NCBI RefSeq assembly: GCF_964212655.1
Contig: NZ_OZ156465.1
Coordinates: forward strand, 682,001-746,000
Origin: Candidatus Thiodiazotropha sp. LNASS1
GTDB lineage: Bacteria > Pseudomonadota > Gammaproteobacteria > Chromatiales > Chromatiaceae
Direction of reading: 5' to 3'
Length of the DNA stretch: 64,000 nucleotides
Shown here: one piece after another, positions 53,415-62,414 of the stretch
How positions within the stretch are numbered: position 1 is the stretch's first letter
Layout: every line of letters starts with the position of its first letter
Program-made: the position numbers and the translations under genes
The notes under the pieces: model-generated
The model's database searches: none
Seen by the model: the letters and a program-made list of their open reading frames with translations, nothing else
Told to the model about the DNA's origin: nothing

Positions 53415-55202
53415 ATGGATATGAACAATCTTATCGATATTCTGGTAATCGCTGGCGTTATCCTGATCGCCTTTATCGTTCTTGGAATGATATTTGCCCG
53501 ACTCTATAAACGAGCTTCTAAAGAGGTTTCTTTTGTGCGAACCGGTTTTGGTGGCCAAAAGGTGGTAATGAACGGAGGTGCATTGGTATTTCCGATACTC
53601 CACGAGGTCATTCCGGTCAATATGAATACTCTTCGTTTGTCTGTACGTCGCGCCAATGAGCAAGCACTGATCACACGGGATCGAATGCGGGTTGACGCTG
53701 AGGCAGAATTCTTCGTTCGTGCAAAACCGTCCGAAGATTCTATTGCCGCAGCAGCCCAAACTCTCGGCATGCGCACCATGAATCCCGAGCAGCTGAAGGA
53801 GCTGATCGAAGGTAAGTTCGTAGACTCACTTCGTGCTGTAGCGGCAGAAATGAAGATGGAAGATATGCACGAGCAGCGTTCACAATTCGTGCAAAGTGTC
53901 CAGACAACCGTTGCTGAGGATCTGCTGAAAAACGGCCTGGAATTGGAGAGTGTGTCCCTTACTGGTCTGGATCAGACCAGCAGGGAGTACTTTAATCCTA
54001 ATAATGCCTTTGATGCGGAAGGTCTGACCAGGCTGACCGAAGAGATCGAAGCACGTAGAAAACTGCGCAACGACATCGAGCAGGACACTGAAATAGAGAT
54101 CAAGAACAAGAACCTGGAAGCTGAGAGAAAGAGACTCGAAATTGAGCGTGACGAAGAGTATGCAAGGCTTCAGCAACAACGTGAGGTTGAGATCAGGCGT
54201 GCATCACAGGTAGCAGAAATCGCTCAAGAGCAAGCATTGAAGGAACGCGAAGCCGAGGAAGCCAAAATTATTGAGAAGCAGAAAACCGACACCGCACGTA
54301 TCATTGCAGAGCGTGCGGTGGAGGAAGAACAAATCCGCAAGGAACAGACAATAACAGAGGCAGATATTTCTCGGACGAAAGCAATCGAAATCGCAGAAAT
54401 TGAACAACGCAAAGCGTCAGAATTGACAGGTCAGGATAAGCAGATCGCAATAGCAGAAAAGAGCAGGGAGCAGTCAGAAGCACAGGCAGCTGCAGATATT
54501 GCGCGCCAGAAGGCTGTTAAGGAATCGGAACTGGTCCAAACCGTTCGAGAAACAGCGATTGCTGAACGAAGCAAGGAAGTTGAAATCGTCAAGGCAAAAG
54601 AGTCTGCCGAAAAGCAGGCAATCAGTGTCACCGTCGCTGCTGAGGCGGAAAAACAAGCTGCAGAAGACAAGGCCGAATCGGTACGGATCATGGCAACTGC
54701 CGAAGCGCAAAAGCTGGAGATAGCAGCTAAAGGTGATGCGGAAGCCATAAAGCTCCGTGCTGATGCGGATGAGCGCCGCTATGTGGTTGAATCAGAGGGT
54801 AAAAAGTCCATCAATGAGGCAGCAAATGTGCTCAGTGCTGAACAGATTGCGATGCAGGTAAAAATGGAACTGATGCGCAAGTTACCGGATATTATTCGGG
54901 AATCCGTAAAACCGATGGAGCAGATAGACGGCATCAAGATATTCCAATTAGAAGGGCTCAACGGTGGCGTTTCAAACGGTGCTGCACATGGAGACGGTGC
55001 ATCGGGTAACGGAAATGGTAATTTGGCTGACCAGGTAATCAACAGCGCTTTGCGCTACCGTAGCCAAGCACCACTCATCGACTCGCTACTCGATGAAGTT
55101 GGCCTTAATGGTGGAGATATCAACAAACTGACAGCAGGATTGCATGCAGTCAGTGATATCAAAACCGAACAGAACAAATCTGATGATGAAAGTACTGCCT
55201 AG
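53415..55202 (+). CDS. yqiK: Flotillin-like protein YqiK
   Basis: 595 residues: an N-terminal membrane helix (LVIAGVILIAFIVLGMIF), an SPFH/band-7 domain (about 40-210, FGGQKVVMNGGALVFPILHEV...), and a very long charged coiled coil (about 215-470, rich in Ala/Glu/Lys/Arg) with an Asn/Gly-rich tail. Flotillins organise membrane microdomains. Final gene of the pspA-yqiJ-yqiK operon; an intrinsic terminator follows. Confidence 0.93.
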   Translation: MDMNNLIDILVIAGVILIAFIVLGMIFARLYKRASKEVSFVRTGFGGQKVVMNGGALVFPILHEVIPVNMNTLRLSVRRANEQALITRDRMRVDAEAEFFVRAKPSEDSIAAAAQTLGMRTMNPEQLKELIEGKFVDSLRAVAAEMKMEDMHEQRSQFVQSVQTTVAEDLLKNGLELESVSLTGLDQTSREYFNPNNAFDAEGLTRLTEEIEARRKLRNDIEQDTEIEIKNKNLEAERKRLEIERDEEYARLQQQREVEIRRASQVAEIAQEQALKEREAEEAKIIEKQKTDTARIIAERAVEEEQIRKEQTITEADISRTKAIEIAEIEQRKASELTGQDKQIAIAEKSREQSEAQAAADIARQKAVKESELVQTVRETAIAERSKEVEIVKAKESAEKQAISVTVAAEAEKQAAEDKAESVRIMATAEAQKLEIAAKGDAEAIKLRADADERRYVVESEGKKSINEAANVLSAEQIAMQVKMELMRKLPDIIRESVKPMEQIDGIKIFQLEGLNGGVSNGAAHGDGASGNGNGNLADQVINSALRYRSQAPLIDSLLDEVGLNGGDINKLTAGLHAVSDIKTEQNKSDDESTA

Positions 55203-55232
55203 CTATTGTAGATAATGCTGCGGGCAAAATGG

Positions 55233-55263
55233 GGCTTACAGAGAATTCTGTAAGCCTTTTTTT
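55233..55263 (+). terminator. Intrinsic terminator after yqiK
   Basis: GGCTTACAGA, loop GAAT, TCTGTAAGCC (perfect 10-bp stem) followed by TTTTTTT. 30 bp after the stop. Confidence 0.92.
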
Positions 55264-55506
55264 GACTATATCTCTGATGGTCATCCTTTCCTGCTAAGAC
55301 CAGTTTATTGGTGGAGCTTGAGCTACTGATTTTGACTGAGGCGACTCGTGAAATCGATTCCATGGACGATTATGGCACTGAATAGGCTATGAAGCTTCGT
55401 GAGCCGTATCCATTGTTTTGACTATCTTCGATATCAAGCAATTGATAATAGAATAAGCCTGAGTTAGGAATTGCATAAGAAAACAATCCGAGCGAGATTA
55501 ATGTTG

Positions 55507-56409
55507 CTACTTGAAATATTCAACTGCATTTTTGTAAAGCACCTTTTGCGCAACTTCGGTTGGTAGCTGCTTTAACCACTCACGATGAAAGCCGAGAAAA
55601 CGTGACAACTGCTGCCAGCCTGTATCAGGCTCGTCCCAGGGATTGAGCTGCTCTACCGGCCAAACCGGATCGGAGCCGATCATGAACCGGTTCGCGTAAG
55701 TGATCACGAGATCTCTCCATTCGGCTTTTAAAACTCCCATCCCATCGATAATAGGCCTGCCCACATGCCGCCAAGGATCACGGGCTGACAGCTCTACACT
55801 GAGATTTGCGCAGTCTCTCAATGCACGCGCAACCTCATCTGGCGGTAGAACCGAACCGGCATGCGCCCACAGAAAGCGGGTTTTCGGATGCGCGCTGCAG
55901 AAGCCAATCAGGTAATCTGACCTGGAAAATTCGGTATGAACAAGTACGGGCACATCAAACACCGCTGCAAGTTCAAAAAGACCGGAGATATTCGGGTTCT
56001 TCCAGTCACTGATAAAGCCGCTGATCATGTGAAGCTCACCAATGCCCCTGTAGTTACCCGATTCCAATGCCCGTCGCACACGCCCAACTAATTCTTTATC
56101 GTGATACCAGTTAGACCAGTCGATACGATCCTGATAGATTCCATAAATAGGAATCACGATATCGGGTGCCAACTGTTGTAGCTCAAGCGCCAGTTCAGGG
56201 GGAGTACCGGTCACAACCGCTAGCCTGACATTGTTTTCACGCAAGATGTTGACGGCCTGTTGCGGTTTCGTAACCTCTTTCTGATTCCACTTCCAGTGCA
56301 GATGAACATCCGCCAGCTTTGCCGGCAGTTCGTCACTGACGCAGGGTAAAGACGCTGTGAACAGTGGCAGCAGGGCAGTAAACGTTGCAGTTACGATGAA
56401 TCTGTTCAT
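55507..56409 (-). CDS. Secreted amidohydrolase (TIM-barrel metal-dependent hydrolase)
   Basis: 300 residues with a signal peptide (FTALLPLFTASLPCVS). Metal-site motifs of the amidohydrolase-2 type: ADVHLHW (HxH), VLVHTEFSRSDYL, LWAHAGSVL and MIGSDPVWP, in the order expected. Substrate unknown. Stands alone, flanked by the yqiK terminator and a gap with decayed sequence. Confidence 0.82.
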   Translation of the reverse strand: MNRFIVTATFTALLPLFTASLPCVSDELPAKLADVHLHWKWNQKEVTKPQQAVNILRENNVRLAVVTGTPPELALELQQLAPDIVIPIYGIYQDRIDWSNWYHDKELVGRVRRALESGNYRGIGELHMISGFISDWKNPNISGLFELAAVFDVPVLVHTEFSRSDYLIGFCSAHPKTRFLWAHAGSVLPPDEVARALRDCANLSVELSARDPWRHVGRPIIDGMGVLKAEWRDLVITYANRFMIGSDPVWPVEQLNPWDEPDTGWQQLSRFLGFHREWLKQLPTEVAQKVLYKNAVEYFK

Positions 56410-56482
56410 GAATACACTGACGCCCTATATCGATGGCGCCTCATCTGAATGTAGCGAACGAGGGCCCAATGCTATACCTGAA

Positions 56483-56527
56483 TGTACATAATACTTAAGT
56501 GGACATCCAAGTATTTATGTAAATGTA
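56483..56527. repeat. Palindromic repeat centred on GGACATCC
   Basis: TACATAATACTTAAGTGGA on the left and TCCAAGTATTTATGTAAATG on the right are imperfect inverted arms. A similar element with GGACGTCC occurs at 60943-60983 and half-copies at 61020-61037. Confidence 0.6.
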
Positions 56528-56639
56528 AGCATACCAAAGCTAGAACTTCCAATGCGGATGTCGTAGGGATGGCGCAAAGATTGAAGCCAAGGTTCACGGC
56601 AGTCGAACGATCTTTGATAGCAGGCCAGCAATCTTTGGC

Positions 56640-56864
56640 ATGCTGCTGGATGTGACTGAGAACAGGCGAATGCAGGAGGAAATACTTGAGCACAAGCGGG
56701 AACCGGAGACACAGGTAACAGAGCGTTCTAAGGAGCTCGACTGCACATCGAAGGAGCTAAAGGTCTCGGAAGAGCGCTATCGTATCTTGTTGAGTGATTC
56801 GAAAGTGCCCATACTATTTACCAGTTTAAATGAGGTATATAGTCGTAACCTTTCATGGCAATAA
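56640..56864 (+). pseudogene. Fragment of a PAS-type sensor protein
   Basis: A 74-codon frame reads DVTENRRMQEEILEHKREPETQVTERSKELDCTSKELKVSEERYRILLSDSKVPILF, which is the end of one PAS domain, a coiled coil and the start of another, as in sensor kinases and diguanylate cyclases. No ribosome site, and the frame ends without a catalytic domain, so this is a remnant. Confidence 0.6.
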
Positions 56865-57152
56865 TTCTGGTCGACTCCTGGATGAGGAGAAGTCAGTTGA
56901 GTCGCTGCGGTATGAGTCACTGATTTGATCTTGAGTACAATGGCATCGACCTCTGTCGTTAAAACGTCGCTGATTGAGCTGCAAGCATTCCGAGCGGTTT
57001 CCGACAGCGGGGATTACTAGGGGCTGTTTGGTGAACTTCATGTAGTCATCCGGTGCATGGAGGTGGCATGAGAGCTCCTTCGCCTGAGTCAGGCTGCAAA
57101 CAAACAGACTGAAGAAGATTGCACCTGAAAACAGGTGACGGTTGGGCCTCAT
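56853..57152 (-). CDS. Small secreted protein, last gene of the zinc-related operon
   Basis: 99 residues as opened: signal peptide (LFSGAIFFSLFVCSLTQA), then KELSCHLHAPDDYMKF and GNRSECLQLNQRRFNDRGRCHCT, a Cys/His-rich end. The ATG overlaps the stop of the DUF3299 gene (ATGA), so it belongs to that operon. The last ~20 residues look different in composition and the true end may be altered by a frameshift. Possibly a ZrgD/E-like zinc-operon protein; not proven. Confidence 0.5.
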   Translation of the reverse strand: MRPNRHLFSGAIFFSLFVCSLTQAKELSCHLHAPDDYMKFTKQPLVIPAVGNRSECLQLNQRRFNDRGRCHCTQDQISDSYRSDSTDFSSSRSRPELLP

Positions 57153-57673
57153 TCGTAGGGGGTTACCGCTTCAGCCTCTATCTGATATCCGGCATTGGCG
57201 AGATCGCTGTTGAAAGGCTTGGCACTCAGGGTGCCGGTTACCCAGACGGTATCGAAGGCCTCACGTATCTTTGCATCCGCCTCGGGAACCTTTACATAGA
57301 CAGTCTGGTTGGCCGGAGGGGGAGGAACATGGATGCAGGCACCATAGTAGGGTACCAGGAGAAACTCGCTCAGCTTCTCTCCGTCGCCTTCAATGGGCAC
57401 TACAAAACCGGGTAGCTTGACCCTTTTGCCATCCAGACTCTCTACGACTGGCGCCACCCTCCAGGCCGCCTCGAGTTGTTCCAAAATTATCTGCGCCTTG
57501 GGATCATTGTCGTCAAGCGCATTGATATCGCCAAACTGGTTTAAAATTTTATCTGGACGATAGTCTTCTGGAACCATGGCGTCCCACTCCAGCTCTTTTA
57601 CCGGTTCAGCATGTACGCCACCCAGGAAGAGCAGAGATGTCAATAAAAGAACTACAGCGAAGCTAATTTTCAT
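57149..57673 (-). CDS. DUF3299 periplasmic protein
   Basis: 174 residues with a signal peptide (AVVLLLTSLLFLGGVHA). The core ELEWDAMVPEDYRP, KLPGFVVPIEGDGEKLSEFLLVPYYGACIHVPPPPANQTVYV is characteristic of DUF3299, a family frequently encoded beside MacB-like ABC exporters and zinc-binding proteins. The YYGACIHVPPPP stretch contains a Cys and His suited to metal binding. Ten bp downstream of the permease gene. Confidence 0.87.
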   Translation of the reverse strand: MKISFAVVLLLTSLLFLGGVHAEPVKELEWDAMVPEDYRPDKILNQFGDINALDDNDPKAQIILEQLEAAWRVAPVVESLDGKRVKLPGFVVPIEGDGEKLSEFLLVPYYGACIHVPPPPANQTVYVKVPEADAKIREAFDTVWVTGTLSAKPFNSDLANAGYQIEAEAVTPYE

Positions 57674-57683
57674 GTGTGGATTC

Positions 57684-58943
57684 CTAGATACGTATACTCA
57701 TCCCATCAGAAAGAGAGTAGCGATAGGCGCGGTAACCGGGTATTAGGCCGATGATCAGGCTGGAAGTTCCGACCAGACCCAGGATTAACCACTCCCGAAG
57801 AGAGGGAAGGCCGATCGGCAGATGGAGCCCATAGCGGCTCTCGATATAGGGTTGGCCGAGAATCAGGCTTGTGTAGAGCAGCAACAGGCCGAGTGCGATT
57901 CCCAGCAGGCTAAGCAGTAGACTCTCTCCGGTGACCAGCAGCAGTATGTGTCCTGGGCGGGCGCCCACCGAACGCAGTATCGCCATTTCCCGCCGACGTT
58001 CATTGAGACCGGCAAGCATAACAGTGAGCATACCGATCAGGCCCACGGCTACCACCAGGGCGGTGACAACCAACAGGGCATTCTCGGCGATACCCATCAT
58101 GTCCCAGAGCTGTTGCAGCGCCACCCCGGGGAGGATGGCGAGCAGGGGTTCCTTGCGGTAGTCATTGATCTCCCGTTGAACCCGGAAGGTGGCGATTTTA
58201 CTCTTCAGGCCTAGCATAAAGGCGGTGATCGCTTTCGGTGACAGGTTCTTTTCGAGGGCCTCTTCGGCGCTGATCTTTAATCCCGCCACCTGTCTGCCGC
58301 CTATCCAATCTTTGTGGATCGCCTCAATGCCTTCCAGGGGGACGTGGACAGTACGATCGACTGGTGTGCCAGTGGACTTAAGTATGCCCACCACCTCGAA
58401 CGGTTTATCATCGTGCAGCGTAAAGCTTGTCTTGCCGGCCCCATGGGCGATGATGATTTTCTCGCCGATCTGATAGCCGAGTTTGCGTGCTACCTCATCG
58501 CCCAATACCGCTTGATAGACCTGTTCGAAAGACTGGCCCTGATTAAACGAGAGTGCTCGTTTGTTGGCATACTTGTAGTGACGGAAGTAGTCCTGGTTGG
58601 TTCCCAATACACGATAACCCTTGTGCGAGTCTCCTAGCGAGAGAGGGATAGTCCATTCTACCAGGGAGTGTTCGGCAAACTTTGTGTAGCTCTTCCAGGA
58701 GATATTGTTGGTCGCATCACCGATCCGGAATACTGAATAGAGCAGCAGGTTGATGGCGCCGCTGCGGGCGCCCACCACGAGGTCTGTGCCAGAGATGGTG
58801 TTGGCAAAACTGTTGCGTGATTCCACACGCAAGCGCTCGACGCCGAGCAGGAGCGAAACACTCAGTGCGATACTGATGAGAATCAGGCTTGCCGTAAAAC
58901 GGCGGTTGAAGAGGCTCTTAAAGGCGAGAGAGAGGATGGCCAT
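57684..58943 (-). CDS. ABC-transporter permease (FtsX/MacB type)
   Basis: 419 residues: an N-terminal helix (FTASLILISIALSVSLLLG), a large periplasmic domain, then three helices near the C-terminus (NALLVVTALVVAVGLIGMLTVML, ILLLVTGESLLLSLLGIALGLLLL, WLILGLVGTSSLIIGLIPGY) with the NERRREMAILRSVGARP coupling motif. It shares the ATG/stop overlap with the ATPase gene. Together with DUF2796 and DUF3299 proteins this resembles the Vibrio ZrgABCDE zinc system; lipoprotein transport is the alternative. Confidence 0.88.
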   Translation of the reverse strand: MAILSLAFKSLFNRRFTASLILISIALSVSLLLGVERLRVESRNSFANTISGTDLVVGARSGAINLLLYSVFRIGDATNNISWKSYTKFAEHSLVEWTIPLSLGDSHKGYRVLGTNQDYFRHYKYANKRALSFNQGQSFEQVYQAVLGDEVARKLGYQIGEKIIIAHGAGKTSFTLHDDKPFEVVGILKSTGTPVDRTVHVPLEGIEAIHKDWIGGRQVAGLKISAEEALEKNLSPKAITAFMLGLKSKIATFRVQREINDYRKEPLLAILPGVALQQLWDMMGIAENALLVVTALVVAVGLIGMLTVMLAGLNERRREMAILRSVGARPGHILLLVTGESLLLSLLGIALGLLLLYTSLILGQPYIESRYGLHLPIGLPSLREWLILGLVGTSSLIIGLIPGYRAYRYSLSDGMSIRI

Positions 58944-59656
58944 TACTGCTCACCCTGCCGTGCATGGTTTATATCATCCAGGGTGATGTGTCGTTCGAAT
59001 AGCGATTCAAGTTGACGGTCGTGGCTGACAAAGAGCAGTGTCGTACCGGTCTCTTCACACTCTTGAAACAACAGCCTGAGAAAGGCCTGTCGCATGTCGC
59101 TGTCGAGAGCAGAGGTGGGCTCATCTGCGATGATGATCTCGGGGGCGCCGATCAATGCCCTGGCGGTTGCCACCCGCTGCTGCTGTCCGACGCTCAACTC
59201 TGTGACCGGACGATGGATGAGATGCTCATGGGCCATATCCAGATGCCCAAGCAGTCGCATGGCTTCGTCATCAAGATGTTTGCCCGACCCGGTCGCTTTC
59301 TGTTTCCGCAAATGCGAAAAGCGGCAGGGTAGGGCGACATTCTCCAGCACAGAGAGATAGGGGATCAAATTAAACAGCTGAAAGACAAAACCGATGTGAT
59401 CGGATCGGAAATGGTCCCGCCTGGCACCGCTTAGACGGTTGATCGACTCACCAAGTATCGACACCTCACCGCTTGTCGGCAGGTTTACACCGGCGAGCAG
59501 TGACAATAGCGTGCTCTTACCGCTGCCACTGGCACCACGAATAAAAATGCGTTCACCGCTGAATATCTCGAGCTCAGGAATGTGCAAAACCTCCGGAAGG
59601 TCTTTACGCCATCCAAATCGAAGATCTGTTATCTGTATTGCAGCGGTTTGTGGCAT
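58943..59656 (-). CDS. ABC-transporter ATPase (LolD/MacB type)
   Basis: 237 residues. Walker A RGASGSGKSTLLSLLAG, signature ELSVGQQQRVATARALIG, Walker B IIIADEPTSALDSD, H-loop FVSHDRQL. Partner of the FtsX-like permease whose start overlaps its stop. In this context a zinc-linked transporter is likely. Confidence 0.93.
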   Translation of the reverse strand: MPQTAAIQITDLRFGWRKDLPEVLHIPELEIFSGERIFIRGASGSGKSTLLSLLAGVNLPTSGEVSILGESINRLSGARRDHFRSDHIGFVFQLFNLIPYLSVLENVALPCRFSHLRKQKATGSGKHLDDEAMRLLGHLDMAHEHLIHRPVTELSVGQQQRVATARALIGAPEIIIADEPTSALDSDMRQAFLRLLFQECEETGTTLLFVSHDRQLESLFERHITLDDINHARQGEQ

Positions 59657-59695
59657 GAACCAGTGGGGCCTGTAGCCTGGCTTCTGGACCGTGTC

Positions 59696-60268
59696 CTAGA
59701 GCTCAAGGGTGGTGTGTCCTGGGGTCAAGTCTATCTTCTGCTGGCCCTTAGGTGAAATGCTCTGGACTTCGAGGTGCTCGGTACCGGGAAATCGTTTCAT
59801 GAGTTCGATTTCGATGCTCTCCAGCTGTGTGATCTCGTCACATCGATAATGGTAGTGTGCGGTGAAGTCACTATGGGTCTCATCTGCATCTGAGCGCTCA
59901 TGGTCGCGCTCGTGTTCATGTTCATCGTCATGAGCGTGATCGTAGAGGGGGGATTCCACCTCAGTTGTCATGGAATGGCACTTGGCAGCCGAAGGAAGAC
60001 GGAAGAGCAGGTCAGGTTGTTTCAAAGCGTCAATTGCTGCCTCGATGGCTTCACGTTGACTCGTGGTTTTCGGTTGATGTTCAAAACCGACGATGTTCAT
60101 CGCGGGAGAGTGAAATTCAATCTCAAGGATGTCGCCCTCCTGAACAATCAACAACTGGGCTTCTCCATGGACATGGGCCTCATGCTGTTCGTGCTCATGC
60201 TCAGCAGCAAAGAGTTGTGCGTGAACAGCGAGCAGCGAAAAAATGATTCCTTGCTTGATTAAATACAT
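59696..60268 (-). CDS. DUF2796 zinc-binding periplasmic protein (ZrgA-like)
   Basis: 190 residues with a signal peptide (IIFSLLAVHAQLFA) and His/Asp/Glu-rich stretches (EHEHEQHEAHVHGEAQL near the N-terminus and YDHAHDDEHEHERDHERSDADETH mid-protein). The HVHGEAQLLIV segment and later AHYHYRCDE are typical of DUF2796, to which Vibrio ZrgA belongs. It heads a minus-strand run: ZrgA-like, ABC ATPase, permease, DUF3299, small Cys protein. A Zur-like palindrome is upstream. Confidence 0.88.
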   Translation of the reverse strand: MYLIKQGIIFSLLAVHAQLFAAEHEHEQHEAHVHGEAQLLIVQEGDILEIEFHSPAMNIVGFEHQPKTTSQREAIEAAIDALKQPDLLFRLPSAAKCHSMTTEVESPLYDHAHDDEHEHERDHERSDADETHSDFTAHYHYRCDEITQLESIEIELMKRFPGTEHLEVQSISPKGQQKIDLTPGHTTLEL

Positions 60269-60296
60269 CGTTTGCTCTCCTGATTGAAGTAATCAT

Positions 60297-60315
60297 AATG
60301 ATATAACATAACATT
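60297..60315. promoter_or_regulatory. Zur-like operator upstream of the ZrgA-like gene
   Basis: AATGATAT-AAC-ATAACATT, a 19-bp imperfect palindrome (one arm mismatch) similar to the gammaproteobacterial Zur consensus TGTTATANNATAACA, 29-47 bp upstream of the ATG at 60268. Zinc repression of the operon is therefore likely. Confidence 0.6.
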
Positions 60316-60470
60316 TAGAGGTCGGTTGAGTCTTGTGATGTATTCAAGTCACTTTATGTAACTGACATCGATAGGCTTCAGAAAAGTTTCAGTGTGAATA
60401 TTAAAGAATACTTTTTTTACTAATAATAACAATACGTTAGAAACTTGTGCCGCAGGATTATCAATATAAT

Positions 60471-60980
60471 ATAGTTGGACGTCCACAAACTGAATCTCGA
60501 AAGGGTGTTTTTTGTCCACAACTCGTGGTTAGTGTCATTCTTCGTATTGTTGTCCAAATTGCACCATTAGCGTGTATTCCGGTCGCTGAGCTGTGCCGCA
60601 AGCACGGTATGAGTGATGCCACTTTTTACAATTGGCGCGCCAAGTATGGTGGCATGGACGTATCGATGATGAATCGGATGAAGGAACTGGAGGCGGAGAA
60701 CCAGCGCCTGAAGAAGATGTATGCAGAAGAACGGCTCAAGGCCGAGATCCGCAAGGAGGCCCTTGAGGGCAAGCACGCCTTGTCGAAGCACGGGCTGAGT
60801 ATCCGCCTGACCTGCGAGATTTTTAGTATCAGCGAGACCTGCTACCGTTACCAGCCGAAGCTATCGGGTGACAATGCCCATATCGCGGACTGGCTACTTC
60901 GCCTCACAACAGCCAATCGCACCTGGGGCTTTTTACAACTTTATTTACAAAGATATTTGGACGTCCAAGTAAGAATGTAA
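60471..60980 (+). pseudogene. IS3-family transposase remnant
   Basis: The open frame contains the C-terminal part of an IS3 OrfA (VAELCRKHGMSDATFYNWRAKYGGMDVSMMNRMKELEAENQRLKKMYAEERL) fused in frame to the start of OrfB (HALSKHGLSIRLTCEIFSISETCYRYQPKLSGDNAHIADWLLRLTTANRTWGF), then stops; no DDE catalytic domain. Flanked by GGACGTCC at 60477 and 60959. So an inactive, truncated element. Confidence 0.82.
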
Positions 60981-60983
60981 ATG
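60943..60983. repeat. Palindromic repeat centred on GGACGTCC
   Basis: TTTACAAAGATATTTGGA and TCCAAGTAAGAATGTAAA form an imperfect palindrome at the right end of the IS3 remnant. Related to the element at 56483-56527 and a half-copy at 61020-61037. Confidence 0.55.
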
Positions 60984-61092
60984 AAGCAAGTCATAACTTA
61001 TTGATTTAAAGATATATGCTCCAAGTATCTTTGTAAAAAAAAGCACATTCTAAACTAACGAAAGCGTGGTCGTGGTTTTCCAATCATTTTTG

Positions 61093-61365
61093 TCAACAAT
61101 ATAACCAGTGATTGGATGAGCATTTCTCACAGAATTTAATGTGAATCGATATGGGATATACAGCATGGTTACGGACAAAAGCAGACTTTATCGATTCAGT
61201 TTGAGAAGAGGGCTGGGATAAGTGGCGGCTCAAATTCGCAAACTGTTGTTGATGAACTCTGTAGCTCTCCTCTGATTCGTAGTCCGTTAAAGCGGAGTCG
61301 TGAAACACCTCTAAAATATCATCAGGATACACAAGCATATCCGCGATAAAGAAATCTATATTCAA
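61093..61365 (-). CDS. Doubtful small open frame
   Basis: 90 residues, no signal or recognised motif; lies among decayed genes and lacks a good ribosome site. It may be non-coding. Confidence 0.2.
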   Translation of the reverse strand: MNIDFFIADMLVYPDDILEVFHDSALTDYESEESYRVHQQQFANLSRHLSQPSSQTESIKSAFVRNHAVYPISIHIKFCEKCSSNHWLYC

Positions 61366-61406
61366 TGAAAGAAGTTCTAGCTAAATAAGAATTTGGTGTC
61401 GTAATA

Positions 61407-61879
61407 CTTGATTTATTCGAGAAAGCAATCGCAGTTTTTTATGAACCAATATTTTGGTTGCAGTTTGCTATTATTGTATTGGTTTTTGTTGTTGCTCGCT
61501 GGGCGATTTATCCCCTCCTAAAAATAATTCTCGAAAAATTAAACTTATTCGCCTAGCTTCTATGTCGGTTTCGAACTCTGTGTTTTCGAGGCTAATTGCA
61601 ATTAATGCATGGACAATTACTGCACTCAATATTATTGGACTACTGGGGCCGGCAATAAAGGTGTTAGACAGCTGGGTAGTTTCTATTGGCCAAGTGCGTG
61701 TATCACTGCTGACTTTAATAAAGGTGGGACTTTCGCTATGGCTAGCCCTTTGGCTTGCTAATGGTCTTGCCACGTTAGTTGAAAAGAAGCTTGAAAAAAT
61801 AGATTTTTCAGGTCCGGCGACACGTGTTCTTGGTGCAAAACTCATAAGATTACTTCTCATTACATTCGCTAAAAAATAA
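61407..61879 (+). pseudogene. Frameshifted N-terminal fragment of an MscS-type mechanosensitive channel
   Basis: Frame 3 reads LFEKAIAVFYEPIFWLQFAIIVLVFVVARWAIYPLLKIILEKL up to a stop at 61554; the protein continues in frame 2 from about 61540 with SVFSRLIAINAWTITALNIIGLLG...LLTLIKVGLSLWLALWLANGLATLVEKKLEKI and then ends at 61879. The membrane-helix pattern is that of MscS-family proteins with extra N-terminal helices; the MscS pore domain is missing. Confidence 0.65.
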
Positions 61880-62023
61880 TGAGGCGTATCATCAACTATC
61901 ATATGAAAGCATATTATTCACTCAAGCAACACATGGAAAGTGATCCTCAATGACAGGATGAATTTGACGATATATATAGTCTGATAGAGAGGTTCCAGAG
62001 ATCTTTCAGACCTCATCCAGAAT

Positions 62024-62251
62024 ATGATGAGCGACTTGATAGATGGATACATTAGCCTGAACGGCCATCATCTGAATAGGATAATGAAGGTACTGACAAT
62101 TGTTACTGTGATATTTGTGCCTCTTGGCTTGTTGGTCGGGATATATGGAATGAATTTCGAAAACATTCCGGAACTGGAATCTTCCTATGGCTACTACATC
62201 TTATTGATGTGTAATGGAGATGATTGCTGGAATTTCACTGTGTTTATTTAA
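62024..62251 (+). pseudogene. C-terminal fragment of a CorA-type magnesium transporter
   Basis: Reads MMSDLIDGYISLNGHHLNRIMKVLTIVTVIFVPLGLLVGIYGMNFENIPEL, with the CorA signature GMN at the end of helix 1 and the MKVLTIV...IFVPL run that precedes it. The sequence then shifts (CNGDDCWNFTVFI) and stops; the N-terminal domain is absent. A remnant. Confidence 0.75.
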
Positions 62252-62414
62252 ACGTATGCAATGGCTATAATAGTTTTATCTGCATGATCAAAATGAATAC
62301 TTCTTCTCCATTTTACAAGAAACACCTTACAAATCCCTATATACTAGAGGCTTCTACTATCGTAGTATCTCAGCGTTTCTACGTACGAATCACCAAATAT
62401 TAGGAAAATCATCA

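Noticed and set aside
60471-60980. Intact IS3 element
   Set aside because: The frame lacks the start of OrfA and the catalytic half of OrfB and no clear terminal inverted repeats frame a full-length copy.
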